Assembly (NCBI GenBank): GCA_041398745.1
Contig: JAWKUB010000002.1
Location: 434,001 to 498,000, forward strand
Direction: 5' to 3'
Length of the DNA stretch: 64,000 bases
Source: JACKHO01 sp041398745
GTDB lineage: Bacteria > Planctomycetota > Planctomycetia > Planctomycetales > Planctomycetaceae
The notes under the pieces are model-generated. The model saw only the letters and a program-made list of their open reading frames with translations. It was not told the origin of the DNA and made no database searches. Position 1 is the first letter of the stretch, and each line of letters begins with the position of its first letter. A program made the position numbers and the translations under genes. Positions 35,560-43,926 of this stretch are shown here, in pieces.

Positions 35560-36231
35560 ATGATGTTTCGGTCGGTGCTGGTTGTAGCGGTTGTTGCAAG
35601 TTGTGGAGTTCTGTCAGCTGAAGAGACGGCGGAGTGGCCTGTCGTCTTTGAAGACAACTTCGAAGACGGGATGAGCCACTGGACGGCGAGTGACCCCAAT
35701 GCCTGGCGCATGACCGGTGAAAAAGAGAATCAGCACTTGGATCAGTTTCAGCAGAGCAAGGTGAAGACGCCAGTTCGTTCCCCGTTTAACCGAGCCCTCG
35801 CCAATGATGTCACTGTCGGGAGTTTTCAATTGGATGTCGATTTCAAATCAACAGCCCGCGACTATCCCCATAGGAGTCTGTGCTTGTTCTTCGGTTTCCA
35901 GGATCCAGCTCACCTGTACTACGTCCACTTCGGCCAACGGACTGATGACCACGCCAATCAAATCTTCATTGTGAATAACGAGCCTCGCACGAAGATTTCG
36001 ACAGAGACAACGCCTGGCACGCCTTGGGACAATGAATGGCACCATGCTCGCATTGTCCGTAACGTTGAGAGTGGCGAAATCGCCGTGTATTTCGATGACA
36101 TGGACAAGCCCATAATGAAAGCGGTCGACAAAACGTTCACCTGGGGACAAATCGGCGTGGGTTCGTTCGACGACACAGGCCTGTTCGACAACGTCCAACT
36201 CCGTGGCGTGGTCGTGAAACCAGAAAAGTAA
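35560..36231 (+). CDS. Exported LamG/DUF1080-like concanavalin-fold protein
   Basis: The 223-residue product has a signal peptide (1-20, MMFRSVLVVAVVASCGVLS). A jelly-roll domain follows, with strands such as VFEDNFEDGMSHW, GSFQLDVDFKS, HRSLCLFFGFQ and EWHHARIVRNVESGEIAVYFDD. This is the pattern of LamG or DUF1080 (3-keto-disaccharide hydrolase-like) domains found widely in planctomycetes. GGGAG sits seven bases before the ATG. The stop codon TAA is directly followed by the ATG of the sigma-factor gene, so the two are likely co-translated. Confidence 0.82.
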   Translation: MMFRSVLVVAVVASCGVLSAEETAEWPVVFEDNFEDGMSHWTASDPNAWRMTGEKENQHLDQFQQSKVKTPVRSPFNRALANDVTVGSFQLDVDFKSTARDYPHRSLCLFFGFQDPAHLYYVHFGQRTDDHANQIFIVNNEPRTKISTETTPGTPWDNEWHHARIVRNVESGEIAVYFDDMDKPIMKAVDKTFTWGQIGVGSFDDTGLFDNVQLRGVVVKPEK

Positions 36232-36894
36232 ATGCGGTTCCAACTTGAGGGATGGCAATTGCCAGCTACTCCGGCACAACTTGATTTGGTGCGTCGAATT
36301 CGGGATGGCAGTCAATCAGCCTGGCGCGAATGTATTGACCGCTACGAAGGGCGACTTGTCGCTTTCGCGCAGCGGCGCCTGCGCGACAAGTCAATGGCGG
36401 AGGACATTGTGCAGGAGACGTTCATTGGGTTTCTGAATTCGCTACCTAACTACGATGAACAAACCCCCATCGATTCCTTTCTCTTCGCCATTGCGGCCCA
36501 CAAATTGACCGATCATCTCCGCAAGGTGGGGCGGCGTCCTCAACTGAATCGTCTCTCCTCGGCGGGGTCGAGTACTCCCGGACTCACAGAGCCACCCGGA
36601 TCGGCCCGCCGAGCTTCGAGCCTTATTCGGAGTCACGAGAACTGGCTGATTCACGAAACGTTTCTCGCGGAGACCATCAGTGAGTTGGTTCAACAATGGT
36701 GCCAGCAGGGTGACTACGAGCGACTGAAATGCACGGAACTGTTGTTCGTTCGTGAAATCCCCAATAAAGACGCCGCTGCTCAGCTGGGGATTTCGGAACA
36801 GGCTGTTGCGAATCACAAACATTTCGTGCTCGGCAAACTGAAAGAAGCGGCCGCCCGCAAACATCTTCGCTGGGAACCTCCATCAGAGAACTAA
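36232..36894 (+). CDS. RNA polymerase sigma factor, sigma-70 (ECF-like)
   Basis: The 220-residue protein has region 2 at about residues 18-95 (SAWRECIDRYEGRLVAFAQRR, MAEDIVQETFIGFLNSLP, FLFAIAAHKLTDHLRK). A linker rich in Ser and Pro follows, then region 4 near the C-terminus (IPNKDAAAQLGISEQAVANHKHFVLGKLKE). Length and region spacing fit an ECF sigma factor with an unusually long linker of about 80 residues. No anti-sigma factor gene is adjacent. The start codon abuts the LamG gene stop, which implies co-regulation with it. Confidence 0.88.
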   Translation: MRFQLEGWQLPATPAQLDLVRRIRDGSQSAWRECIDRYEGRLVAFAQRRLRDKSMAEDIVQETFIGFLNSLPNYDEQTPIDSFLFAIAAHKLTDHLRKVGRRPQLNRLSSAGSSTPGLTEPPGSARRASSLIRSHENWLIHETFLAETISELVQQWCQQGDYERLKCTELLFVREIPNKDAAAQLGISEQAVANHKHFVLGKLKEAAARKHLRWEPPSEN

Positions 36895-36945
36895 CGTGAA
36901 GTACCGCCGCTCCTGTCGTCCGCCGCGAAATACGGTGTCCCGTCC

Positions 36946-38109
36946 ATGAAACACCTCAATGCCCAATCTGCTCGAAGTGGCCTGGTTCGACGCGTTCTGC
37001 TGGGCGCGCTGGTCCTGGCGATTCTGTTCGCGGGATTATGGATTAGTCAGGGACAACAGGAACCACGCAGGATTTCAGGATTTATTGAAGCTGACGACCT
37101 GCGACTCGGATCGCACGTTGGTGGGCGTGTCGCCAAGGTTTATGTCAGCGAGGGTGATGAAGTCACCGCGCACCAGGAACTCGTCAAATTCGAACCGTAC
37201 GATTTGTTGCAGCGTCGGGCCCAGGCCGAGGCACTGAAGAATCAGCTGACTGCTCAGCATGAGAAACTCGTCGAGGGGTTCCGCACCGAAGAGGTGAAAC
37301 AGGCTGAAGCGCGCGTCGAAGCGGCACAAGCAAATCTGCGGGCGCTGAAGAATGGCCCGCGCAAGCAGGAAATCGAAATGGCTCAGGCCTTGCTTGAGCT
37401 GGCCGAAGCAGAAGGCGATTTGGCGACCGAAGTGTATGACCGTACGGTTAAGTTACGTGAACAGGGAGCACAAACCGCCGAAGCACTGGACCGCGCGGTA
37501 AAAGAGAAGCGTGCCTCTGAGGAACGCATCCAGGCTGCGAAAGAACAGGTCGCGTTACTGAAAGAAGGCACCCGGCCCGAAGAAATCGAAGCGGCCGAGG
37601 CGAAGGTTCGTGAGCTACTCGAAGCGGTCAACCTCATGAAAAGTGGCTATCGTCAACAGGAAATTGACGAGGCGTATTCGGCCATGCGGGGAGCGGAAAG
37701 TGCGTTGGCGGCCATCGACATTCAGCTCGACGAACTCAAGGTTCGAGCCCCCACGGCAGGCTCTGTCGAGGCCATCGATTTGCTGCCGGGCGACTTGGTC
37801 AGCCCCAATGCTCCCGTCGTTTCCATGATCGACACCAGTCGTCTCTGGGTGCGGGCTTATTTACCGGAAAATGAACTTGACGTAAAAGTCGGCACGAAAT
37901 TCCGCGTGACGGTCGACAGTTATCCCGGTGAGTCATTTGAGGGAGAAGTGACCTACATCGCACGTCATGCGGAATTCACGCCTGGAAATGTGCAAACGCC
38001 GGAGGAGCGTTCGAAGCAGGTGTTTCGTATTAAGGTGCGACTGGATGATGAGCAGCATCGCCTCCGTCCCGGAATGGCGGCGGACATTTGGCTGGATGAA
38101 CCGCTATGA
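36946..38109 (+). CDS. HlyD-family membrane fusion protein
   Basis: The 387-residue periplasmic adaptor has one N-terminal membrane helix (about 15-33), a lipoyl-like half motif (LGSHVGGRVAKVYVSEGDEV) and a very long coiled-coil hairpin (about 85-255). The second lipoyl half (LDELKVRAPTAGSVEAIDLLPGDLV) and a beta-barrel domain (LWVRAYLPENELDVKVG) follow. The hairpin contains repeated GxRxEEIE units. The last four bases overlap the ABC transporter gene start (ATGA), so the two form one operon of a tripartite or two-component exporter. Confidence 0.92.
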   Translation: MKHLNAQSARSGLVRRVLLGALVLAILFAGLWISQGQQEPRRISGFIEADDLRLGSHVGGRVAKVYVSEGDEVTAHQELVKFEPYDLLQRRAQAEALKNQLTAQHEKLVEGFRTEEVKQAEARVEAAQANLRALKNGPRKQEIEMAQALLELAEAEGDLATEVYDRTVKLREQGAQTAEALDRAVKEKRASEERIQAAKEQVALLKEGTRPEEIEAAEAKVRELLEAVNLMKSGYRQQEIDEAYSAMRGAESALAAIDIQLDELKVRAPTAGSVEAIDLLPGDLVSPNAPVVSMIDTSRLWVRAYLPENELDVKVGTKFRVTVDSYPGESFEGEVTYIARHAEFTPGNVQTPEERSKQVFRIKVRLDDEQHRLRPGMAADIWLDEPL

Positions 38110-40319
38110 GCGAGCTCGTCATCGATGTCCAGCACCTCTCGCGACGATTCGGTGACCTCGTCGCGGTCGACGATCTTTCATTTCAGGTACGTCGCGGAGA
38201 AATCTTCGGTCTGCTCGGTCCGAACGGCTGCGGCAAATCGACGACCATCAGAATGCTGTGTGGCGTGCTGCCACCGTCAGGAGGAGTCGCCCGGGTGCTT
38301 GGTGTTGACGTCGCGACATCTGCCGAAATTGTGAAGCCACGGTTCGGCTACATGTCACAAAGCTTCAGTCTCTACACCGATCTCACCGTCCTTGAAAACA
38401 TTCATTTCTACGGTCGTATTTACGGCCTTTCGCCAGAGCGACTCGCGCAGCGGACGCAGGATGTCCTGGAGCTGACGAGTCTAAGTGATCGAATTCATCA
38501 GCTCGCCGGGAACCTCTCAGGAGGATGGAAGCAACGATTGGCCCTCGCCTGTGCACTGGTGCATGAACCAGATTTGCTGTACCTTGACGAACCGACCGCC
38601 GGGATTGATCCTGTCGCTCGACGCGATTTGTGGGACCTGCTGTTTCAGCTCGCCGGGCAGGGCGTCACGCTGCTCGTCACGACGCACTACATGGATGAAG
38701 CTGAGCGGTGCACGCAAGTGGCGTATCTGCATAGCGGTCGGGTGGTTGTGTGTGGATCGCCCGAGGAACTGAAGCAGCGACCCGAAGTTACGCCGCCCGG
38801 AACACGGCGTTGGGAACTCACAGCCGAGCATCCCGCCGAGCAATTTGCGAAGCTTCGTGGGCAGCCCGACATTCTCGATGCCACGTTCTTCGGTGATGCA
38901 CTGCACATTCTCGCCAACGACACCGTCGACGAACAATCATTGCGGGAAATGACGGGCAACACAGCGACCGCCTTGCGGCCCATTACCGCATCGCTCGAAG
39001 ATGTGTTCGTCATGATGACGCGAAGCTTTGCCAACGGATCACCACCCTCTCCGCCCGAAACAACACCTGAGCCCGAAAACGTCGAGAAACAATCGACAGG
39101 TGAACCTGCTCCAGAGTCTGCGCAGCCGCCACCGGTTCCATCGAGTCCACCTTCGAAGCCAGCCCGGAATCCATTCGCAGGTTGTCTCGCAATTCTGCTG
39201 AAGGAGTTCTCGCATATTCGGCGGCAGCCTTCGACGCTGGTGTTCATGCTCATAGTACCAGTCATGCAAACCATGATTTTCGGGTATGCCATCGACACGG
39301 AAATCGAAAACATCCCAACGGTTGTCTACGACCTCGACGGACGACAGGCGGCGCGCGAACTGCGTGAGTCGTTCGCGAATACGCGGTCGTTCCTCATCAT
39401 CGACCGCGTGACCGATGAAGCCGCCTTCCAGCACGCCCTGACTTCTGGCCGCGCCAAAGTGGGCGTACGGATTCCACCCGACTACAGTGAGCGACTGCTG
39501 CACGGGGAACAGGCCCAGGTACAGGTACTTATTGACGGCAGCGACTCGCAGGTCGCCATGGTGGCACTCAACACCACGAACCTGCTCGGGGTCCAACTCT
39601 CTCGGAACAGAGTGCAACCGTTTGTCGAAGGACTCCCCGCCGTTCCCTCCCGGGACTACCAGGGGCAACCGGCCATGCCCATCGAAATGCGGCCCCGGTT
39701 GCTCTACAACCCGAACCTCGAAAGCTCGCACTTCTTCGTACCGGGCCTCGTCGGCATCATCCTGCAACTGGTGACATTGTTCCTCACCTCATTCGCCATT
39801 GTTCGCGAGCGGGAACAGGGAACACTCGAACAATTATTCGTTACCCCCGTCAGCCGCGGCGGAATTCTGTTGGGGAAACTCGTTCCGTACGCCATCGTAG
39901 GATTCTTCGAAGTCCTCATAGTCCTCACTGTCATGGTGACGGTATTCCGAGTCCCCATCCGGGGTGACTTGTTTGTCCTGTTACTGCTTTCGCTGTTGTT
40001 TCTGGTGTGCGGACTGGGGCTCGGCCTGCTCGTTTCGACACTGGCCCGTACGCAGGTTTCCGCCATTCAGTTTGCCTTCCTCATTATGCTCCCCTCGGTG
40101 CTGCTCTCAGGATTTATGTTCCCCCGCAGCGAAATGCCCCAGCCCATTTTCCTCATCACGCACGCCATTCCAGTGACGTACTACCTCGAAATTCTGCGCG
40201 GCGTCATCTTACGCGGGGCAGATCTCCACGACCTCCAACCCCACATCCTGGGCCTCTTGGCCTGCACGCTCGTCATCTTCGGCGTCAGTCTGGCCAAGTT
40301 CCGCAAGCAGGTGGTGTGA
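38106..40319 (+). CDS. ABC exporter, ATPase-permease fusion (ABC-2 type)
   Basis: The 737-residue protein joins an ATP-binding domain to an ABC-2 permease. Walker A (GPNGCGKST, 38-46), the signature LSGGWKQRLA and Walker B (LLYLDEPTAGID) lie in residues 1-240. A Pro/Glu-rich linker (about 305-355) is followed by a membrane part (about 365-737) with one N-terminal helix, a large extracytoplasmic loop and five C-terminal helices. The order resembles YhiH-type exporters. With the overlapping HlyD gene it makes a drug or small-molecule efflux pump; the substrate is unknown. Confidence 0.92.
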   Translation: MSELVIDVQHLSRRFGDLVAVDDLSFQVRRGEIFGLLGPNGCGKSTTIRMLCGVLPPSGGVARVLGVDVATSAEIVKPRFGYMSQSFSLYTDLTVLENIHFYGRIYGLSPERLAQRTQDVLELTSLSDRIHQLAGNLSGGWKQRLALACALVHEPDLLYLDEPTAGIDPVARRDLWDLLFQLAGQGVTLLVTTHYMDEAERCTQVAYLHSGRVVVCGSPEELKQRPEVTPPGTRRWELTAEHPAEQFAKLRGQPDILDATFFGDALHILANDTVDEQSLREMTGNTATALRPITASLEDVFVMMTRSFANGSPPSPPETTPEPENVEKQSTGEPAPESAQPPPVPSSPPSKPARNPFAGCLAILLKEFSHIRRQPSTLVFMLIVPVMQTMIFGYAIDTEIENIPTVVYDLDGRQAARELRESFANTRSFLIIDRVTDEAAFQHALTSGRAKVGVRIPPDYSERLLHGEQAQVQVLIDGSDSQVAMVALNTTNLLGVQLSRNRVQPFVEGLPAVPSRDYQGQPAMPIEMRPRLLYNPNLESSHFFVPGLVGIILQLVTLFLTSFAIVREREQGTLEQLFVTPVSRGGILLGKLVPYAIVGFFEVLIVLTVMVTVFRVPIRGDLFVLLLLSLLFLVCGLGLGLLVSTLARTQVSAIQFAFLIMLPSVLLSGFMFPRSEMPQPIFLITHAIPVTYYLEILRGVILRGADLHDLQPHILGLLACTLVIFGVSLAKFRKQVV

Positions 40320-40348
40320 CTCCAGGCCCCAGCAAGGAAACTTTCGCG

Positions 40349-41509
40349 ATGCCGACATCGAGGACATCTTCTACTTGCTTCATCAGGCAGGGGGCATTGT
40401 TCCTGAGTGTCATGGGGCTCTCTTTGCTTCTGTTCATCATTCCTGCTACGGGTGGTGAACTGGAAGAAAAGATTGCCGCCATTTGTGAGTCGGAGAAAGT
40501 GCCCGGCATGATTGCCGCCTCTGTCGGGCCTGATGGCATTATTGAAATCGCAGCAGCGGGTGTGCGGAAGCGTGGGACGAACAATGCCATGTCGACTGAG
40601 GATCAGTTCGCGCTGGGATCCAACAGCAAGTCGTTCACGGCAACGCTCGCCGCCGCGCTTGTTGAAGAGGGTCTCATTGAGTGGACGACGACAATTGCGG
40701 AAGTCTGGCCGAAGGTCTCCGTTGATGCCGGGTTCAAGGATGTCACGCTTGAACAATTGCTCGCACATGCTGGCGGACTTCAACGCGACCTGCCATTACA
40801 CGGACCCGAATGGTCGACGTTCTTTGACGAGCGCTACACTCCGCAGCAGCAGCGGGCTCGCATGTGTGCACTCCTGCTGAAGCAACCACCTGAGGGGACC
40901 ATCGGCAAGTATGACTATTCCAACCTCGGCTTCGTTGTCGCGGCGGCCATGCTGGAAGAACGTGGCAAGAAGCCGTTTGAACAACTCATGAAGCAGCGAG
41001 TGTTCGTTCCCCTGGAAATGACCCACACAGATTTCTTCTCAACGAAGAGACTGAAAGCGACGAGACTTCCGCTCGTCTGGGGCCATAAGGAAACCAGTGG
41101 CGAACCCATCAAACCGGGTGATCGAAATTCCGAGAACCCCACCGTCTACGCCAGCTGCGGCACCATCAGAACCACCATGCAGGACTGGTCGAAATACATT
41201 GCGTGGCACATGAACGAATCGGCTGGCCCGGTACTCAAGTCAGATGAAACATTACGTCATCTTCACGAACCCACTGTTGACCGAGACCGTCCGGGAGAGT
41301 CGTACGGATCAGGCTGGATTCAATTCCAATCAGGCTTCGGCCGCACACTGCAACACGCAGGGAACAACACCAACCAATACTCACTCACCTGGGTGATGCC
41401 AGAAATCAAACGAGCCACCCTGGTCATCACGAACACCGCCGAAAGCCAGGCCTTCAAAGCCTGCGACGCGGCGACAAGTGTTTTGATGAAGAGCCCGGAG
41501 TTCAGGTGA
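40349..41509 (+). CDS. Beta-lactamase-family serine hydrolase (class C/PBP4*-like), exported
   Basis: The 386-residue product has an N-terminal membrane/signal segment (about 14-33). The S-x-x-K motif SNSK (Ser91, Lys94) is followed by YSN in YDYSNLGFV and by HAG in LQHAGNNTN in the place of the K/H-T-G motif. This is the serine penicillin-recognising enzyme fold, which includes beta-lactamases, esterases and D-amino-peptidases. The open frame extends much further upstream inside the ABC gene, but ATG 40349, 29 bases after that gene's stop, is the sensible start. AAGGAAA lies upstream. Confidence 0.87.
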   Translation: MPTSRTSSTCFIRQGALFLSVMGLSLLLFIIPATGGELEEKIAAICESEKVPGMIAASVGPDGIIEIAAAGVRKRGTNNAMSTEDQFALGSNSKSFTATLAAALVEEGLIEWTTTIAEVWPKVSVDAGFKDVTLEQLLAHAGGLQRDLPLHGPEWSTFFDERYTPQQQRARMCALLLKQPPEGTIGKYDYSNLGFVVAAAMLEERGKKPFEQLMKQRVFVPLEMTHTDFFSTKRLKATRLPLVWGHKETSGEPIKPGDRNSENPTVYASCGTIRTTMQDWSKYIAWHMNESAGPVLKSDETLRHLHEPTVDRDRPGESYGSGWIQFQSGFGRTLQHAGNNTNQYSLTWVMPEIKRATLVITNTAESQAFKACDAATSVLMKSPEFR

Positions 41510-41572
41510 TCGACAGACGGACCACCCGCCGCCGGTGATTTCATCCATTTTCATAGTCCCCTCCGCGCTCCC

Positions 41573-41651
41573 CGCGCCTCCGCGTGACCCCTACAGCGGA
41601 CATCGACGCGACACTTCAAACGATACCAACTACCACTCACGCGGAGGCGCG
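41573..41651. repeat. Inverted repeat pair of a CTCCGCG-type sequence
   Basis: The 15-base arm CGCGCCTCCGCGTGA at 41573-41587 pairs perfectly with TCACGCGGAGGCGCG at 41637-41651, separated by 49 bases. A related CGTCTCCGCGTG sequence occurs near 54099. It looks like a dispersed intergenic element rather than a terminator, since no T run follows. Confidence 0.7.
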
Positions 41652-41736
41652 GAGACACGAAGGAACTGCTCCGTTTCCGTGCTCATTCCACTTGCATCCA
41701 TGAGCGAGAATTCCTTCAGCCGTTCGTAGTTTAAAG

Positions 41737-41754
41737 CGTGCGTCGCGACGCACG
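41737..41754. repeat. Perfect 18-bp palindrome
   Basis: CGTGCGTCGCGACGCACG is a perfect palindrome in DNA without a gene. It could be a protein-binding site or a remnant of a dispersed element; nothing around it decides. Confidence 0.6.
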
Positions 41755-42062
41755 GAATGGGTGGGCGAGCGTGGTTAATCCGTCGCGATTCGGGTTATCC
41801 TTGAGCTTGGCTGGTTCAACAGATTGCCCACAGGTTGAAGTGAACCTCCAACTTCACTGGGTGCAAATTGCTGTTCACCCTGTGTCAGTTTCCCATTCCA
41901 ATTTCAGCAATTTGACCCAAGCCACCCGCCGTAAGCAGGTGCCGTGGGCGAGCAAGATCTAAATTCACGGTCAAGATGACTTCCCTTGTGCCACGAGGTA
42001 GCGGAACCACCTTGGAACTCTTTGCTCGGCACTCATCGAATGGCGGGATCTCCATGAGGCAG

Positions 42063-43898
42063 TTAATAACGTGCTGCCGTGGGTGCCACATCAAGCACTA
42101 GTGTGTCGAAAACAACACGCGGTGACTGCACGCGCTCCAGACTTTGGTGAATATCGATGTACGTTCTGTGGCTACTTGACGCCAGAATCGTACCAGCCAT
42201 TTCCGCAGAAGCCTTTGCCTCTTCGATTCGTCCAACCGCTACCTCACAAGTGCCCTTGTAATACCACGCGAACGCGTTCTTCGAATCAGCTTCACATGCC
42301 TTGGCAAGAATGTTGATGGCAATATCAAAGCGGCAATAGCGGATCTCGCGAAGGGCACGTGCGACAAGCAAATGCGCGAGCGTCGGGTCTCGCTTCTCTG
42401 TGTTGATTTGCGATGTACTAGGCTGCCGCTTCAATTCTTCTTCCATCTTTTTAAGCGTCTCCTCGATTCGCCCCAGAGTGTCGCGTGTCTCAAGTTGCCC
42501 GCGAATCGCCTCAACCTCGCTCCTCAACGCTTCCAGTTTCACCTCCAAAAGCTTCGCAGTTCCCTCCAACGCTTTCGTGTTCTGATTGCTGAGCTCGGAA
42601 CTCGTGCGAAGTCCATCCAGTTGAATTCTCAGACCGTCCAATTGCAGCTGAAGCTGACTCATTTCTGTTGTCTCTGGCGGAGCAGGCGGCACGGCCGTTT
42701 CTGACTCGGCAACTTCTGCCAGGTAACCACGAATCCAGCCTAGGTATGCATCGCGATAAAACCAGATTCCGCCAGGCTTGTCAGCTAATTTGAACGCGTT
42801 GGCAATGTCCCGGAAATTCGATGCAGCCAGACGTAGACCGTTTGGCGTCATGTTGATTCTGTCACGGCAAGTGACGATTATTTGTTGAGCGGCCGCTTCC
42901 GCTTCTGAGCCAGCAACTGCGGAACTTCGTGCCTTAAAGACTGCTTCCACATCGGTCCCCGACTCCTCCATCCGTTTCATAAATAACGCAAATGTTTGAG
43001 GACGAATACGTGTAAATGGGGACAGGGAGTCCTCCGGCTGTTCCAATGCCAACATGCACCATACGACACCCCCGGAAAGGAATACACTATCTGTCTGGTT
43101 TCCACTTACTCTCGTCGCAACAGCATCCAAGTCTAACCTGAACCGCTTTTCGGCATTTTCAATCGCCAAATCCCGCGTGTATCCATTTGCAATTCTGTCC
43201 TCAACGTCCTTTACGCCAGCACCGAGTGGCGTGTAACGCACTTCTTCGCCGCGACTGGTCTTCAAGGGACCCCTGAGGTCGTAGACGCAGTACTTGAAAT
43301 TCCCGGTGCCCATATCCATGACGAGCGGAGATTTACACTTCAAGACATCAGCGTCGAATCCCGCTGTTCCCGCCTTCGCTTTCAGTTCGACCGCAGTAAT
43401 CTTCGCAAGCAGTTCCATTTCACGAATATAATCGACTTCATCTACGCCTGCTGAGACCCCCTTCTCATTCATGGCTGAACGCAGAACTTCGCTGACCTTG
43501 TTTTTCATATCGGAGTTTATGCTTCCAACCACCCCTGAACTGATGACAACGCGAATGTTTGGCGCGGTGACCCCAGCGACGGTAAGCTGTTCGATGGCGA
43601 ATAATACGGTCGATCGCAGGTCATTCAGGACGGCTTCTGCTGGCGCATTTCCTAGACTGATTTGAGTGACGAGTTGGATATCTTCAGATGTATCGGGATT
43701 CTTGACTTTGGTCTCCTTGCCAAACGAAAGAGAGCCATCTTCATGAGTGGTCAGAATCGTCGTTTTGACGCCACTACTCCCGATTTCGATACCCCCATAC
43801 AAGTCCTTCACAGGTTTCTCTGCTGGCTGTGCCATCAGCGATCCAGCCAACAGAAAAACAAACACCGCAGATCTTGAAAAAACTCGGCAGGAAAACAT
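42063..43898 (-). CDS. Exported actin-fold (Ppx/GppA-like) protein with coiled coil and TPR-like tail
   Basis: The 611-residue product starts with a signal peptide (about 1-23, MFSCRVFSRSAVFVFLLAGS). Residues about 33-300 show the ASKHA pattern: phosphate-1 (GGIEIGSSGVKTTIL), phosphate-2 (LVMDMGTGNFKYCVYD) and an adenosine-type SGGVVW. Spacing and the RVVISSGVVGS segment resemble Ppx/GppA phosphatases. A long coiled coil (413-491) and a TPR-like tail (about 509-575) follow. The predicted export is odd for an ATPase fold, so a polyphosphate or other substrate is possible. It begins 29 bases after the TIR gene stop. The open frame reaches 43964; the ATG at 43898 gives a clean signal peptide. 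Confidence 0.65.
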   Translation of the reverse strand: MFSCRVFSRSAVFVFLLAGSLMAQPAEKPVKDLYGGIEIGSSGVKTTILTTHEDGSLSFGKETKVKNPDTSEDIQLVTQISLGNAPAEAVLNDLRSTVLFAIEQLTVAGVTAPNIRVVISSGVVGSINSDMKNKVSEVLRSAMNEKGVSAGVDEVDYIREMELLAKITAVELKAKAGTAGFDADVLKCKSPLVMDMGTGNFKYCVYDLRGPLKTSRGEEVRYTPLGAGVKDVEDRIANGYTRDLAIENAEKRFRLDLDAVATRVSGNQTDSVFLSGGVVWCMLALEQPEDSLSPFTRIRPQTFALFMKRMEESGTDVEAVFKARSSAVAGSEAEAAAQQIIVTCRDRINMTPNGLRLAASNFRDIANAFKLADKPGGIWFYRDAYLGWIRGYLAEVAESETAVPPAPPETTEMSQLQLQLDGLRIQLDGLRTSSELSNQNTKALEGTAKLLEVKLEALRSEVEAIRGQLETRDTLGRIEETLKKMEEELKRQPSTSQINTEKRDPTLAHLLVARALREIRYCRFDIAINILAKACEADSKNAFAWYYKGTCEVAVGRIEEAKASAEMAGTILASSSHRTYIDIHQSLERVQSPRVVFDTLVLDVAPTAARY

Positions 43899-43926
43899 TT
43901 GGATACTCACATTTATTGTTTGTAAA

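Larger units (their letters stand above)
41510..42062. other. Intergenic region with palindromes, no recognisable gene
   Basis: About 550 bases hold no supportable gene. Two inverted-repeat structures stand out. CGCGCCTCCGCGTGA (41573-41587) is repeated in inverse at 41637-41651, and a perfect 18-bp palindrome (CGTGCGTCGCGACGCACG) lies at 41737-41754. These mark the left edge of the accessory-looking stretch that contains the TIR gene. Confidence 0.6.

Noticed and set aside
40007..40348. N-terminal extension of the serine hydrolase frame into the ABC gene
   Set aside because: The extension overlaps the ABC exporter by more than 300 bases, and a signal segment begins right at the internal ATG.
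38106..41509. Capsule or antibiotic cluster formed by HlyD, ABC exporter and serine hydrolase
   Set aside because: Only transport and hydrolase functions are present; no biosynthetic gene lies near, so a cluster call would go beyond the evidence.
41573..41651. Rho-independent terminator for the serine hydrolase gene
   Set aside because: The arms are 49 bases apart and no T run follows either arm.
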